A stretch of 64,000 bases of DNA from Nautilus pompilius (taxonomy: Eukaryota; Mollusca; Cephalopoda; Nautilida; Nautilidae). Shown here piece after piece: positions 25,701-38,107 of the stretch (the first letter of the stretch is position 1; every line of letters begins with the position of its first letter). Below the pieces are notes generated by a model. It searched no databases, had not been told where the DNA came from, and saw nothing but the letters and a program-made list of their open reading frames with translations. The stretch is taken from contig JACATO010000591.1 in the NCBI GenBank assembly GCA_018389105.1, positions 1-64,000 of the forward strand. Reading direction: 5' to 3'. Position numbers and translations under genes: made by a program.

Positions 25701-26087
25701 TAGCAATGGAAGAGGGGGAAGAGTTGGAGACGACGACAGCCCAACCGCCCCCCTCTCTCTCTCTTATATATATATATGTGTCCTAACAGTACTTTTTCAT
25801 AATATCCTGTGGCTATCATCTTACGAGGCGGGTATTGAACACGGAGGCCTAAATCAGTGCCGAGTAATAATGTCGGAATACGGCCGATGCTACTATGTAA
25901 CACCTTATTTCGTCAGTCGTGTCAAGGCCACCTCGTGGAATATTTCGTTGTCGCTAACTAATCGTCTTTTGCGCCTCTAGTCCTTTCCATTCCCTTACTC
26001 ATTTGAAAGGTTTACCAGTTGTTGTTCTTGTTAGAGTGCCCTTGAAGAGATGAAGAAATTCTTAGCTGGTTACAAGAGGGAAAAGGC
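22768..26087. other. Intergenic, no firmly recognised gene
   Basis: 3.3 kb of mixed sequence. A possible terminal exon lies at 23554-23676 (see findings). The 155-codon frame at 25513-25980 (plus) overlaps an 89-codon frame on the other strand and has no recognised domain. A GGGAAATAACTCTG motif is at 24178-24191. Confidence 0.55.
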
Positions 26088-26391
26088 AGAGAGAGAGAGA
26101 GAGAGAGAGATTGGGAGAGAGATAGATGAAGAGAGAGATTGGGAGAGAGATAGATGAAGAGAGAGAGAGAGAGAGATTGGGAGAGAGATAGATGAAAAGA
26201 GAGATTGGGAGAGAGATAGATGAAGAGAGAGAGAGAGAGAGAGATTGGGAGAGAGATAGATGAAAAGAGAGAGAGAGAGATTGGGAGAGAGATAGATGAA
26301 GAGAGAGAGAGAGAGATTGGGAGAGAGATAGATGAAAAGAGAGAGAGAGAGAGATTGGGAGAGAGATAGATGAAGAGAGAGAGAGAGAGAA
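26088..26391 (+). repeat. GA-rich minisatellite with TTGGGAGAGAGATAGATGAA core
   Basis: Eight copies of a TTGGGAGAGAGATAGATGAA core separated by GA tracts of varying length. From copy 2 to copy 8 the base after GATGAA alternates G, A, G, A, G, A, G, so the effective unit is a dimer. The minus-strand ORF across it is low complexity (Ser/Leu/Ile/Pro-rich) and not a gene. Confidence 0.95.
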
Positions 26392-26444
26392 GCAAGCTCT
26401 GGTTCAAGTAACAGAATGGGATGTATTATAAATAAGCAGAATTA

Positions 26445-27740
26445 GGAAAATACGACGAGGAACACCTGTCGCTCGGATTCACAGGTACTAAAGCTGATGG
26501 AGAGGAGGGGCGGCCTCAGTGTTCATCATGCAGGACTGTCTTGGCTGCGGATAGCACGAAGCCTAATGAATTAAAGCGGTATCTTGAAGCCCTGCACCCT
26601 GAATATTATGGTAAATCAGTAGACCTCTTCCAGAGAAAACTGTAAGAAGCGTCATTTGATAGGAGGAAGTTTGACGTAACCTGCTGCTATTGATGTGGTT
26701 GAAATAATGCTCGGGGAGTCAGGTGCCAAACAGGTGCGCAGTATTCGCTTGCAGATAACTGGGTCGGAAGAAGAATTTCAGACGTAGGTGAAGACCTGTG
26801 ATCATGGAGCTCGGTCGATGTCGGGACGACATGTAGGACTTCAGGCACCGGTCAGGAAGATCTCACACGCTGTCTGCACGCGCTGAATCCTTCATGAGCA
26901 GGTGCTTGCATCTAGTATGAGTGAGGAGCCGAAAGCTGTTCTTTACGATGTTATCAGAATTGTCAACTACATAAAAAGTAGTCCATTGAAAGGAAGGCTC
27001 TTCGCAAAGTTGTGTGAAAATACGGGGGGTCATTTGTCTGCTGTATTATTGCGAATCACCGTGCTAAGGTACTTTGTTTGAACTAAGAAGGAAACAGGCA
27101 TCATCTTTCTTAAAATATAAGTGATGCTAATTTGTTTTATGACGGATATTTTAAACAGAAGTTTGCATATTTGGTAGTGGAAACTGAACCCTAAGATCAA
27201 TGCAAGTTACCCAAATAAATATTCTGACCCAGAACGACAAAGTGAATGCATTCTCGAGAAAACTACGATGATGGAAAAGAAGATTTTAGAAAAATAAGCT
27301 TTTTGACAGGTTCCCTACATTAGAAAAATTTCTTCACAGCAGGGAGACGGAAGCCAACGCCAAACTATTCGCCGAGCATTTGAACAGTTTTCAGGAGCAG
27401 AAAAAAGGGCGTAGATGTCTCAGAACTTGACTGCTAGTGGACTGACACAGCGCTCTGAGCGAGGACAACTCGCGCACCTGTCGGGTGATGGTCTGCGACG
27501 ACAGTCGTTTCAATCCAGAGGACCTTTCTAAGTTTTTGGTTGCGCGTCAAACAAAAAAAGGGGGAAGTATCCCGTCCTGTTCGAAAGGGCTGCGGAAATT
27601 CTTCTACCCTTTCGCGACATCACCGTCTCTCCGAAACGGGATTTTCTGCTGTAGCTGCCGCGAGGACAGAAGGTCCGCCCTCTCGGCCGATTGTAGAAAA
27701 GGGACCTGAGAGAGTTGCGGTTCCATCAATGACGTCACGA
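26445..27740 (+). mobile_element. Decayed hAT-family transposase, ZBED5/FAM200-like
   Basis: A broken transposase reading frame on the + strand. From 26445 it reads KYDEEHLSLGFTGTK, then PQCSSCRTVLAADSTKPNEL, then LKRYLEALHPEYYGK and FQRKL, with a stop at 26643. This is the BED-type zinc finger start of ZBED5/FAM200-like proteins, but the usual first zinc His reads Tyr (RYL for RHL). Around 26795-26870 it reads CDHGARSMSGRHVGL, matching CTDGAxAMTGRxxG with His at the usual Asp position. At 26910-27083: IVNYIKSSPLKGRLFAKLCE. At 27312-27400: FPTLEKFLHSRETEANAK, then AEHLNSFQEQ. At 27560-27730 the C-terminal dimerisation region appears split over two frames (EYPVL-like, EILLPF, GFSAVAAART, SALSAD). 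Several stops and frameshifts make it inactive. Terminal repeats were not found. Confidence 0.8.
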
Positions 27741-28071
27741 TCAATGGCGTCACGATTCGAGAAACTACCATCCTCGCTGAAAAAACCCGGCCACACTAAC
27801 GAATGCTGGTCGTCGGTTTTACGATTTTAGTGATTTTTAAAATTTAATTAGAGTTTGTTTGTTTTTTTTTTACAATTTAAAGTTTCTTGTTAATACTTTG
27901 AAAAACCGATTAAAGACGGGGGGATATTGATTTTTCCGTTATCACGTGCAGAAAACATTCACTGCGCTCAGCCGGAAGGGAGATCAAACCACTGCACCAA
28001 GGTGCCCTTCAAGCAGTTCTACTTCTTTTTAAATATATATATCACATGGGTGCTTTTTTTCAAATAAACTA
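27741..28071. other. Spacer between the hAT relic and ATT array
   Basis: AT-rich. It contains only the possible tRNA-like head at 27960-28016 on the minus strand. Confidence 0.5.
27960..28016 (-). mobile_element. Possible SINE head (box A-like)
   Basis: On the minus strand it reads CACCTTGGTGCAGTGGTTTG, which contains TGGTGCAGTGG, a good match to the tRNA box A consensus, followed by ATCTCCC. No convincing box B and no defined tail were seen. It differs from the SINE-like family at 7439, 43545 and 59834. Confidence 0.28.
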
Positions 28072-28073
28072 TA

Positions 28074-28160
<87 letters not shown>
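28072..28160 (+). repeat. (AAT)n microsatellite, about 89 bp
   Basis: AAT/TAA units with one phase break. The minus-strand ORF through it is low complexity. Confidence 0.97.
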
Positions 28161-28162
<2 letters not shown>

Positions 28163-29628
28163 TGTTGCTTGTCATGGGAATACAAGAATTAACTATCGCT
28201 ATATCTCGGTCGAGTAGCTTCTGGAAGGTAAAGAAATAATCCGGTCGTTTCACTGTTAGTTTACTGGTAGGAATTAACCTAACTAGTGATTCTACGTTTC
28301 GGAGGAGGGTCTGTCGCCGTCGTCGTGTTAATCGCTGCCCCTTATTTCAGGCCACAAGCGGCCCTCGTTGAGATTAGATGGAAGACCGCAGGAAGCGCCG
28401 GATCAACGTCCCACAATTAGGAGTTAAAGATCGGATTCGGAGGCAAAGCCTTGATTTAGGTTTCAAAGAAGCGCGAGAGCTGTGCAATTATCGGAGCGCG
28501 CACTGGAGTGTGAGCGATTAGGGAGTCCTTTGTATCCCTCATACATTGATCAGCTTCCCCGACAAGAGTCGGTCTTTTCAGACTCCCTACGATAGAGATC
28601 TTCACCGCAGCATTTTCCTTTCATTTTCAATTAAGATAAGGCGACAAAAAATAGAATTCTGGATGAGGATTCTAAATGATTTATTGGTATCGGCGATTCC
28701 ACTGTGGTGCAACGTGATTTACAAATAACGAGAGGAAAAGAAATACAGATTCAGTTATAAATTCTGCCTCTAAAACAATAAAGAGATAATTTAATGCTGT
28801 TTAAGCCCATAAAGAAGTTGCTTCATGCTTCAGAGATTCATAAAGATGCTGGAAAAAATGTTAGTGGTTCGTGTCACATAAAATACAAATGTTTTTTTTT
28901 TTGTATTTGCCAAATCATTATTCGTCTTTATGGTTTCACTCTGTCACCGCGGGGAAAAACTAAAAACTGCGGTAGCCAGGTTAACGTAATAATGGACAAA
29001 AAATTTAATTAATTAAACAACATTTTTAAAAATGCACTCCAGGAGTGAACTGCGATATTTGTTAGAATGTAAACAGAATTTCTCGTCAGGTGTTGGCTGA
29101 ATACACTAGTGCATGCTTACCTCCTCTGTTAATAAGGCAATAGGTATTAATTATGCTAAAGATACAATTTAACTGCGTATATTTTGCCATAATAATTATT
29201 TTCTGGAACATATAGCTTTACACACACACACACACATCGCTAATGTTCATCAATTAATAAACACAAAATATGTGTTTATATTCTGTAACAAAGAGGAATA
29301 ATTGTCAGGAAGCTAAGTGTAAAGTCAGAATTTTAAGAAATATTTCCGACAAATGTCAGATCCAAAAGGCGGAGTCTTAGGTGTTCGAGCCTTAGGAGAG
29401 AAAGGTTAACGAGAACACATCAAAGTATTTTTAAGTACCCGCCATGGTGCCCTATTATCTTTAGAAATATAGCGCCTCTGTTTCACACCTTCCTGCCAAC
29501 ACCGAATTCATTAACCAATAAATCTATTTTGTCTAAAATTTGCCTCCTCACGAAAGTAATTTCAACAGCAGTCGGTCATTACAAAGTCAGCAATTTTACT
29601 TTTTTTCTTAAGTATAATCTGTCTTCTC

Positions 29629-29634
<6 letters not shown>
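28161..29634. other. Intergenic, no recognisable gene
   Basis: Mixed to AT-rich sequence. A short CA run lies at about 29220-29236. No gene or transposon was recognised. Confidence 0.6.

Positions 29635-29715
<81 letters not shown>
29635..29715 (+). repeat. (GA)n microsatellite, about 81 bp
   Basis: Essentially perfect GA dinucleotide run. The Arg-Glu ORF across it is an artefact. Confidence 0.99.
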
Positions 29716-29716
<1 letters not shown>

Positions 29717-32700
29717 ACCTGGACCAACAGACGAACGCTAGTGGCGCATCATCCGTGCACTATCATTCTGTAGGGTGGATATGACGTCACGAGGGTCTCT
29801 TTTCGTCCAAATGACTTTAAAACCATTATAAACAGGACAGTCCAAATCTACCGCGACACTGTATTAGCCTTACCACCACAGATACCCAGTAATGCCCAAC
29901 AATGGTAATAAACAAACAGCCGTTGCTTATCATGGTTCGCCATCCCATTTCGTGGTATTTTGCACAATACTACAAATTTAGGGAGTCAGTACATAATCTA
30001 TGCCGCAGTGCTTATTACGCGCTCCTAGCGCCCTACCACGTGAAAAATATCAGTCTCCGGCCATATAGCCTCCCCCCTCTCATAGGTTAATGGTAGCTAG
30101 TATTATTCGGCATTTATATGAATCAAACTAAGAGAAGAACATTTCTAAACATTCAGATGGAAAAGGAGAGATGCTGTAAAATGCCCCAAACCTTTCGCTT
30201 CCAGTTTTCGGTTGCCATTCACACGATCTGATTTTAAATGGTTCGGGTGTGATAAGGCAGGTAAGTCGGGGCTGAAAGTGAACTACAAACTTTCTCACTT
30301 CTCGTCACAGGAAAAAGAGCTTTCAAAGAATTATTTAGAGGGCACACGAGGTTGGGGGAGCGTTGACCAAGATCAGAGGGCACCACGGAGACCCGTATTC
30401 AACGGCTACGATACGGCTGGCGAGCGAGTCCCTTTACGGATATGTTAACCTTGCTAGGAACCCGAAATATCTAACTCCGCCAAAGCTGAAACCGTCTTAA
30501 ATATCACTGCTGAAAACACTTACTATTTCCCGCTGAGTTCGCTTTTTAAAATTTAAATGACTTCACTTAAAATGTTTGTTGTTTTCTCCTTTTCAAATCG
30601 TTTAAAACCACTCAGAATCGGCTTCTGTTCTTGCTTTGGAAGTTATTCTAGGATTACTGTAGCTCTTTGAGCCTCATCATCCCGGCTGGCCCCAGACTAT
30701 CCTCGCTACTTTCATTCCAGCCGCTAGGAGCTGCTCCAGGCAAACTTCTGTCCAGCTGTCGAGCAAATAACAAAGACGAGCGAGCACAAACAACAACTCG
30801 CGGGATTCTGCTTCCAGCTCGGAGGCGGGGTATTATCTGGTCCCAAACCTTCACCATCTCTCTCTTTTTGTCCTACTCCTTCAGGTAATCTCAGCCCGCC
30901 TTGGCTCGCAGTCGAGTTGGTCTTGACGTGATGTACTCGGCGTGCAAGGCGCGCGCTGGTGCTGTGGCGAACAATCCATTTATCGATGAAGTTCTGGCCC
31001 CGGGCACAAATCGATAGCTCACAGCAGCCGGAATTTAATGATTTTCCTCCACTCCACGTCGTCTGGCCCACGTTCCTGGTTCTAACAGTTAAGAAATGAA
31101 TGCAGAAGTCAGACAGCGGTTCTCGTGTAGGAGGGCGACAGGAATCAAAACCAGATGATGTCAATGGAATACATCAGCCAGAGGCTTGGAAGGGTAAAGA
31201 ATTCTCCTTCATCGGCCAGCAGACGGAAGAAGTACAGACACTTACGTAGCCCTGCCAGCTGCCCCAAAGCTGAGCAGACCAATACCCACTAACTTCTGTC
31301 GTTCAGAAGACATTCAATATTTTCCGATTTCGACATCATGCAAATACTACGCCAGACGATCCTTTGGGTTCTTGTGCCAGTCTACAAAATAATTAAAAAA
31401 AAACAACGATACCCGTCTTTGCCAATTCTTTTGTTTTGTCGTTTTCTTCTTCTGAGAAACGTTTGGATTCAGAATTTTACCAGGGCGGAGGCAACAGATT
31501 CCCCTCCAATGTCTACAAATCATTGCAAAGCAGAGGAAGCACACGATAGCAGCCGGACCCCTCCTACCCACGCCTGACTCCCAGGTATTTGTAAATGGAC
31601 CCTACTCCGTAAGTCTTCCACCACCATGAACACAAGTTTTAAAGATCCACGCCCAGCATTTTAATATCCCCTGGTGTAAATCTAAAGCGACACATTCCCC
31701 TCGTTGCTATGTAGCACAGAAAAACACAACTTGCATGCGATTAAAAAATAACATTATTTGTATTTAACAGATAATTTTTGGAAACTCAACGAACCAGTGA
31801 TGATAAACAGTAATTGATTACACCCTCACCTGTTTAAATTGCATTTTGCGGGCCTTTCCTTCTGCAAATCGCCTCTCCTCTGTCGAGGGTTTGTTTCGAT
31901 CGCTAATCCACGACGTCTGCCCGTCCAGTTTAATGAGGAGGACTTTCAGAAAGAAGCATCCATCACTTGCCACCGTAACTAGAACGGTGAGGAACAATGA
32001 GTATGCAGTACAATGCAGTTTGTCAACAGTTAGCAAGTTTGCCGATTGCTTAGAGGAGCACCTGGGCAGGTAGAGCGGGAGAAGGGTCTCTGTGGGGATG
32101 TTAGACAGGTTTTCCCCAGAAATAGGCGTTTAGGGCTGAATGACGGGGAATTTATCACAAACCTTTAAGGCGATTAAAGTGTCGGGAATTTATTGTGTTA
32201 AGACACCTGTGAAGACATTCGTTTTGAAAGTCACTTTTCCTTTCCAGCTTCGTTTGCCCACCCGCTTTTGTGACAGCTTACCTGGAGGATTCTATTGCCA
32301 GCGGACGCAGAAACAGTTCCTTCGATTGCCGATCTAATCCGTCAGACACCGACTCGTCTTCCGCGCACCTAGCAGGTCTCCGTCGTCTCGGCCAGTGCTT
32401 GTCGCCTTCTCTCTCGCCCGCTGTGTTACAGGTGTTATCAGAAATGCCGGTTTCTATGAGAATCCTTTCAGCCTACAGAAACTCATCTGTGTCCTGTGCT
32501 CTACTCTCATGAACGGATTTTCAATGAGACTACGTATGCACCGCGCGAGTTCGGAGATTTCGAGTCGCGCCCGTCAGGTGGCGCGCATTGATTGGTCGCC
32601 GAGTCTGGAGAGGGCGCTGGAGCCGACGGAGGAAGGCGGCGTGTGTAGAGTATCGGCAGAGAATTATTTGGAAACCCGATGAAATATTCGCTCTCCGGAA

Positions 32701-33022
32701 ATTTCTGGAACCCTATTATTTAGCAGACATGTTGCGCGTCTTTTAGCGATGGTTTCAGACCGGTCGGTGGGCATGGGGCCAGACAATGGACCCTGTGAAG
32801 TGTGGTGGGGGGAAGGTGCCCACCATCCTGATGAATACGAACCTCTGATGTGAAACCTGCAGGATTAGGTGTGAGAGAAACACAAAATTGGTCTTCGGGT
32901 GCTATCATTGGTGTGACTGTGAGATGTGCAGAGATATAAATGATTTTGTCAGTTGATGGTTCTCGCCAGACAACGTTCACCCTTTTGCAGCAGGAACTGC
33001 TATTTATCCGCCACCTCCCACC
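29716..33022. other. Intergenic, no recognisable gene
   Basis: 3.3 kb of mixed sequence with normal CpG content. Open frames at 30724-31164 (minus), 31846-32073 and 32395-32682 (plus) overlap other frames and resemble no known protein. A TGACGTCA lies near 29782. Confidence 0.6.
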
Positions 33023-33023
33023 T

Positions 33024-33056
<33 letters not shown>

Positions 33057-33072
33057 CATCTCTCTCTCTCCA

Positions 33073-33129
<57 letters not shown>

Positions 33130-33134
33130 CATCT

Positions 33135-33191
<57 letters not shown>

Positions 33192-33264
33192 CTCTCCATC
33201 TCTCATCTCTCTCGTCTCTCCATCTCTATCTCTCTCTCTCTTTCTCTCTCCATCTCTCTCTCTG
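33023..33264 (+). repeat. (CT)n-rich imperfect microsatellite, about 240 bp
   Basis: CT dinucleotides interrupted by CCATCT, CTATCT and CTCCTC. ORFs in both directions (Ser-Leu or Arg-Glu) are low complexity. Confidence 0.97.
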
Positions 33265-34864
33265 TTTGAGAAGACAGATTATAATTAAGAAAAAAAAGTA
33301 AAATTGCTGATTTTGTAATAACCGACTGCGTTCCACCTTTTATCGTATGCAGAGACAATGGGTAGGCAGCCAGTTACGAGTAAGCAGCTTTACGGCTCGC
33401 GGCCATCGGTCTATTAAATCAGCTGAAATAATATTAAACCCTCTCAAAAAAAAAAAAAAAAACTAACTTAAAATTCGGAAGATAGAATCGATACCGCGCG
33501 CCAGGGCAGGGATCGATCAGCAGAAAAGTTACGGAGGTCAGCGAGAGCGAGGAACGCAGATCGGCGTGGAAGACAAGGAATCGAACAGAGTTAATGGCCG
33601 CTTTACATGCAGCGATAAATCATCGCGGCGAGGCCGGGTTATGCCGGCAGCTGGCAGCTTCTTCATGCTGTTTCCCTCACATTCTATTGATGAATAGATG
33701 AAAAAGGGAGGACTGGTCGGATTTCTCTCTCGGGCTCCACTTCCTTGCAGACGGTCGCAGGCCCCGGTTCCTGCCGCCGCGCAGCCATCATCTCACTCGC
33801 TTCTAAAATTGCTCCATCCTCAGCAGCCAAGACAGCCGTCGAAACACCTTGTCATAGTCCTGAGATTCAGACGCATCTGTTGTAATTCTGAGACAGACCT
33901 GTATATGCGCAGCTGATGAAAACACTGGGGAATGGTAGCAATTTTTCATATACTAAAATCCCCAAATGTTTAATCCGTGGACCTATTTCCAGGCTGTTTT
34001 TCCATCTGGGTAAAAGTACTGGATCTGAAACGAGGCTACACAACACTTTCCCACAAAGCAACGGGAAGGACTTAATTATCCGACCGCCATCTTTATGGAA
34101 GTCCAGGACCCTACACACGTATAATAGGGAAAAACAAACAAGCATTAAGCGGTTTTGTAAACCCATTCCATCTGCATGTCCCGATATTTCTAGAACCCGT
34201 GTGTAGAAATATATCTTCAGGCCGTTAAGACACTCCACATGAACTCTCGTTAAGTTTAGGGGGCCGCTGGCTTCGACCAATCAAATATCATCTTAGCATT
34301 TACTGACGACATGTCATTCCTAAATAACCGCAGCAATGCAGATGATCTTTCTTTCCTGACAACAACAAATTATCTTTTTCTTCTCGAAAAGATAATTAAA
34401 TTATTTCAGGTGCCACGAAAATTTAAAAGTTGCCATAACTTTAAAATTAGCGGTTTAAATTATTTTAAGGGAAATAAAAAGGCACGCAAAAAATTAAGTT
34501 AAATGGCTCCCCCCCCCTTACGGTTTGACGACGCCAGCTTCGCTGTCAAGAATTTTGCTGGTGCTGATATTTCACAGCGCCGTCTATTTACAATCTCGTC
34601 AAGGCTGAGTGCGCAGTTGACAACTGCAACAACAACAAATCGGACAGCAAGGGGAGACAACTGGCACTTTCATCTCTTTTCATAAATTTTCCGACGAATG
34701 GAAGATCTGGACTCTGCCAGAAAGCGAGTTCAGGAAATGGCGAGTTTGAGCAAATATATAAAGTTATCTGGCGATCAGTTCAAGAAGAGGCGGCTGCTCA
34801 TCGGCGAATAAGAAGTGAACAATGTCCGGTTGGAACCGCATCTGACAGCAGTAGACAAATCCTA
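33265..34864. other. Intergenic, no recognisable gene
   Basis: Two overlapping frames on opposite strands (33867-34280 minus, 33916-34206 plus) have no recognised domain. A weak reverse-transcriptase-like FTDD at about 34300 is discussed under rejected items. Confidence 0.6.
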
Positions 34865-35421
34865 CTCTCTTTCTCTCTCTCTCTCTCTCTCTGTACCGAC
34901 GTCATCTCTCTCTGTGTGTGCACTGACGTCATCTTTCTCTCTCTCTGTACCGACGTCATATCTCTCTGTACCAACGTCATCTCTCTCTCTCTCTCTCTGT
35001 ACCAACGTCATCTCTCTCTCTCTCTCTGTACCGACGTCATATCTCTCTGTACTGACGTCATCTCTTTCTGTGTGTACACTGACGTCATCTCTCTCTCTGC
35101 ACCGACGTCATATCTCTCTGTACCAACGTTATCTCTCTCTCTCTCTCTGTACCGACGTCATCTCTCTCTGTGTGTGCACTGACGTCATCTCTCTCTGTAC
35201 CGACGTCATATCTCTCTGTACCAACGTCATCTCTCTCTCTCTCTCTCTGTACCGACGTCATATCTCTCTGTACTGACGTCATCTCTCTCTGTGTGTACAC
35301 TGACGTCATCTCTCTCTCTGCACCGACGTCATATCTCTCTGTACCAACGTCATCTCTATCTCTCTGTACCGACGTCATATCTCTCTGTACCAACGTCATC
35401 TCTCTCTCTCTCTCTCTCTCT
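34865..35421 (+). repeat. CT/ACGTCA minisatellite, 21 units with CRE-type cores
   Basis: Alternating CT tracts and short cores of the form TACCGACGTCAT, TACCAACGTCAT or CACTGACGTCAT. I count 21 cores. Six contain the perfect palindrome TGACGTCA, the textbook cAMP response element. Blocks of several units repeat with a period of about 221 bp: for example the TGACGTCA at 35053-35060 corresponds to the one at 35274-35281. A two-core relative lies at 62461-62549. Low-complexity frames are open on both strands (34815-35276 plus, 35085-35399 minus) because most unit lengths avoid stops; I do not call them genes. Confidence 0.93.
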
Positions 35422-38065
35422 GTATTACGGGAGCCACAAACCCCTTTCTAGAGTACCAGACTAGTTGTTCTGCAATACTTCACTGGAGTCTATTTTGTTC
35501 AAAGCTCTTTATAATCAGGTTTCACATAAATTACTGACCAATGATGAAGCAGTACGGATTTCGCGTTGACCAAACAGACCGTCGGTCAGGGTGTAGTAGC
35601 TAAAAGTAAAACAAGCGAACAACTGCGTCCCGCACATGGATAGGCACTTTAAGATCATAAGAGGATCCTATAGGATTTTTATTTTTTTTTCACCTAGGAA
35701 CCCTAAATATAAAGTTGCGAGATTTCAAAGGCATGGGAAAAGTTTTTGAAAATCGCTACCTTTGAAATTAGAATCTCTTTTGTGGCCAATGTCGTATGTT
35801 TAGCTCTTGCCTGTGGCGTTTGAACCCAAGATCGGTAAGCCAGACACTTGTCGTGACGAAGCTGCTTGGGAACTAGTTCAGCTTCGAGCGAATCTGGGGT
35901 TTGGAAATCATGGGAAATACGGAAAAGTCCCGAGAATCGTGTGTGTGTGTGAAAACTAATTTCTATTCTTTATCATATATTAGTGGAACAATACTTGTCT
36001 TTTTCAGAGTAACATGTGGTTGAACTGAATAAATAACCCTATAACATAAGGTCAGGGTCATTTTTAATTTTATAAAACAATTGAGCATATTTGGATGATT
36101 GAAACTGTCAGCGATTATCACTGGATTGAGATGAGCTTGGCGGAGCAGGCTGGCTTAACACTCTCAGTTCCAAAATCTCGTGCATTTGTTCATCTGTGAT
36201 CTAAAATGTTCTTTTTGAATATTTGGATCTAAAACCAAGAAAAGCATTGGTATTTCCTCTAACATTACGAGGAAAGCAGAAGGAAATGTATTATTCAATT
36301 TATTAGTAATACTGTAATAATCCATTCTGATGTAAACTGAAAGTAACAAAATCTGTAATGCTCGCATCATTCCTGTACCCAGATGATTTAGGCTATACTC
36401 TCCTTCCTCCGTCTACGTTTGTTTTTCCCCTGTCTATTGCAGGTGCTTGATGTAGACGAGCAGGTAGAGTCTCACTTTCCCCAAGATAAACAGCATCAGC
36501 TCAGTGGCAGTTGATGATGCTTCCTGTATTTCCGCGTCGACGATGACTTCCGGGAAGTTGGTGTCACAAGGGATTGTCTGGATAATGTAAAGGTTTTAAA
36601 GTCTTTTTGGTGTCCCGTTACTTACAGGTAGATCTTCTTTTTCAAAAAAAAGTGCATGCGCGAGCGGTGACGAGGAATCCCAAACCTCTCATGACAGCTT
36701 ACAGCGCTGACCTCTTCGTTAACGCCCTCGCGGCGGCCAGGTTAAGTGGCTCTCATCACAAGCCCAAATAATAATCAGAACACGTATGGGCCACTACGGA
36801 AGGATGGTTTTGGGAATAATAATTAATGCTTCGTGATGATTCTTGTGTCTAATGAGATTATATGGACCAAATCAGGCATACCCCTCTTCCTTCTCATAAG
36901 GGGTCTCGGATACACTGCTGGTGGACATAGTCCTAGTCGCAGTTCGACCAAATAAGTTGATCTATCAGAGTATCTTTTAACCCCCTTTTTTGTTCCCTTT
37001 CTTGGGGGACGGAAGGGGCCTCTGTATTATTGGAGAAGCATCTATATATTAACGAACTGTTTTCGAATTTCCCTAGAGGTTTTCTGACGTAAGTAAATTT
37101 AAAAGAATTAGCATCGAGAGAATTTCGCACGTAAACGATGTCGATCGAAGCGCTGATGGCGCTGAGTGTGTAAAAGACAATTAAACCATTAAGCCTGTCT
37201 TCTAGTACCTATGGATATGAAACCAATGACGCAGACGATGTCATTCAGAACCAGATGTAAATACAGGTGCCAACGACGACACTGGTGAAACTGCAGTAAA
37301 ATAGACAAATCTCTGAAATGAAAAAGAGAAGAGAAATAAGGAAAAACGAGTCCCTTAAAGTATTAAATAAGAAATTTTCTTCTTTTCTGGATTAAGTTCC
37401 ATAGTTTCCATCACTTTATCCTATTAACTGTCATCCTTTATGGATTGGAAGTCACGATCAAATATCGATGTTTCGATGGTAATGAGAAAGAATATATGTA
37501 TATATACTATATATCGGCAGGCAGAGCAACAATAGCTTCAGTGTTATTGAAATATTGACAATTTAGCACACGGGAGTTTATAATCCTCAAGATTTCTGTT
37601 CTTATCAGTTTAAGCTTTATGAAAGAAAACAAAACAATATAATTAATATCGACAGACAAAGAAAAAAAAACAATAGCAAATGACAGGATAATCGGATCGC
37701 GCAGACATCTGCCATTTACCGCAGGATTTCATAGCAAAAACGACGAAATGAGCATTCGAATAGACAGAAGGCAGGTAAGAATGTTGACCAACAACCCTCT
37801 GGGCTGGCATGGCATCTTTCCGCTCTTCCTTCGGCAGCAGGCAGGCTATGCGGGACCCTCCGAAATCTAAGAATTCGTGGTTCTAGTACGGACTTTCGGT
37901 AGTTAGATGTTTACAAAACATGTCAGAAGTTCTGAAACAATCCTGCAGAAGCTCATCAAGTGTGGCTCCGCACGAGTCCGACAGCTGACACGCACATCTT
38001 ATAGGGTCAGTATCCCATTACACTACATCAGTTATCACAATCTGTATTGGAATTATTTTTCTATA
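35422..38065. other. Intergenic, no recognisable gene
   Basis: 2.6 kb, mixed to AT-rich. A short AT palindrome lies at about 37494-37516. No coding region, RNA gene or transposon was recognised. Confidence 0.6.
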
Positions 38066-38107
38066 ATAATAATAATAATAATGATGATGATGATGATGAT
38101 GAAGATG
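38066..38107 (+). repeat. Short compound (AAT)n(GAT)n microsatellite
   Basis: AAT units pass directly into ATG/GAT units over about 42 bp. Confidence 0.95.

Noticed and set aside
25513-25980. 155-codon plus-strand ORF
   Set aside because: It overlaps an 89-codon minus-strand frame, crosses a CT/TA low-complexity tract and shows no known motif.
30724-31164. 146-codon minus-strand ORF
   Set aside because: It overlaps a plus-strand frame of 73 codons and has no domain, signal or splice evidence.
33867-34280. 137-codon minus-strand ORF facing a 96-codon plus-strand ORF
   Set aside because: Mutual overlap on opposite strands without any recognised motif; most likely chance.
34290-34400. LAFTDDMSFL, resembling a reverse-transcriptase active-site box
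   Set aside because: No neighbouring RT motifs upstream or downstream, and the next residues do not follow any LINE pattern I know. A single short match is not enough.
34815-35451. Long open frames on both strands through the CT/ACGTCA minisatellite
   Set aside because: They consist only of the repeat unit (Ser/Leu/Thr or Arg/Glu/Val-type peptides). Stops are absent because of unit composition, and there is no unique coding sequence or start context.
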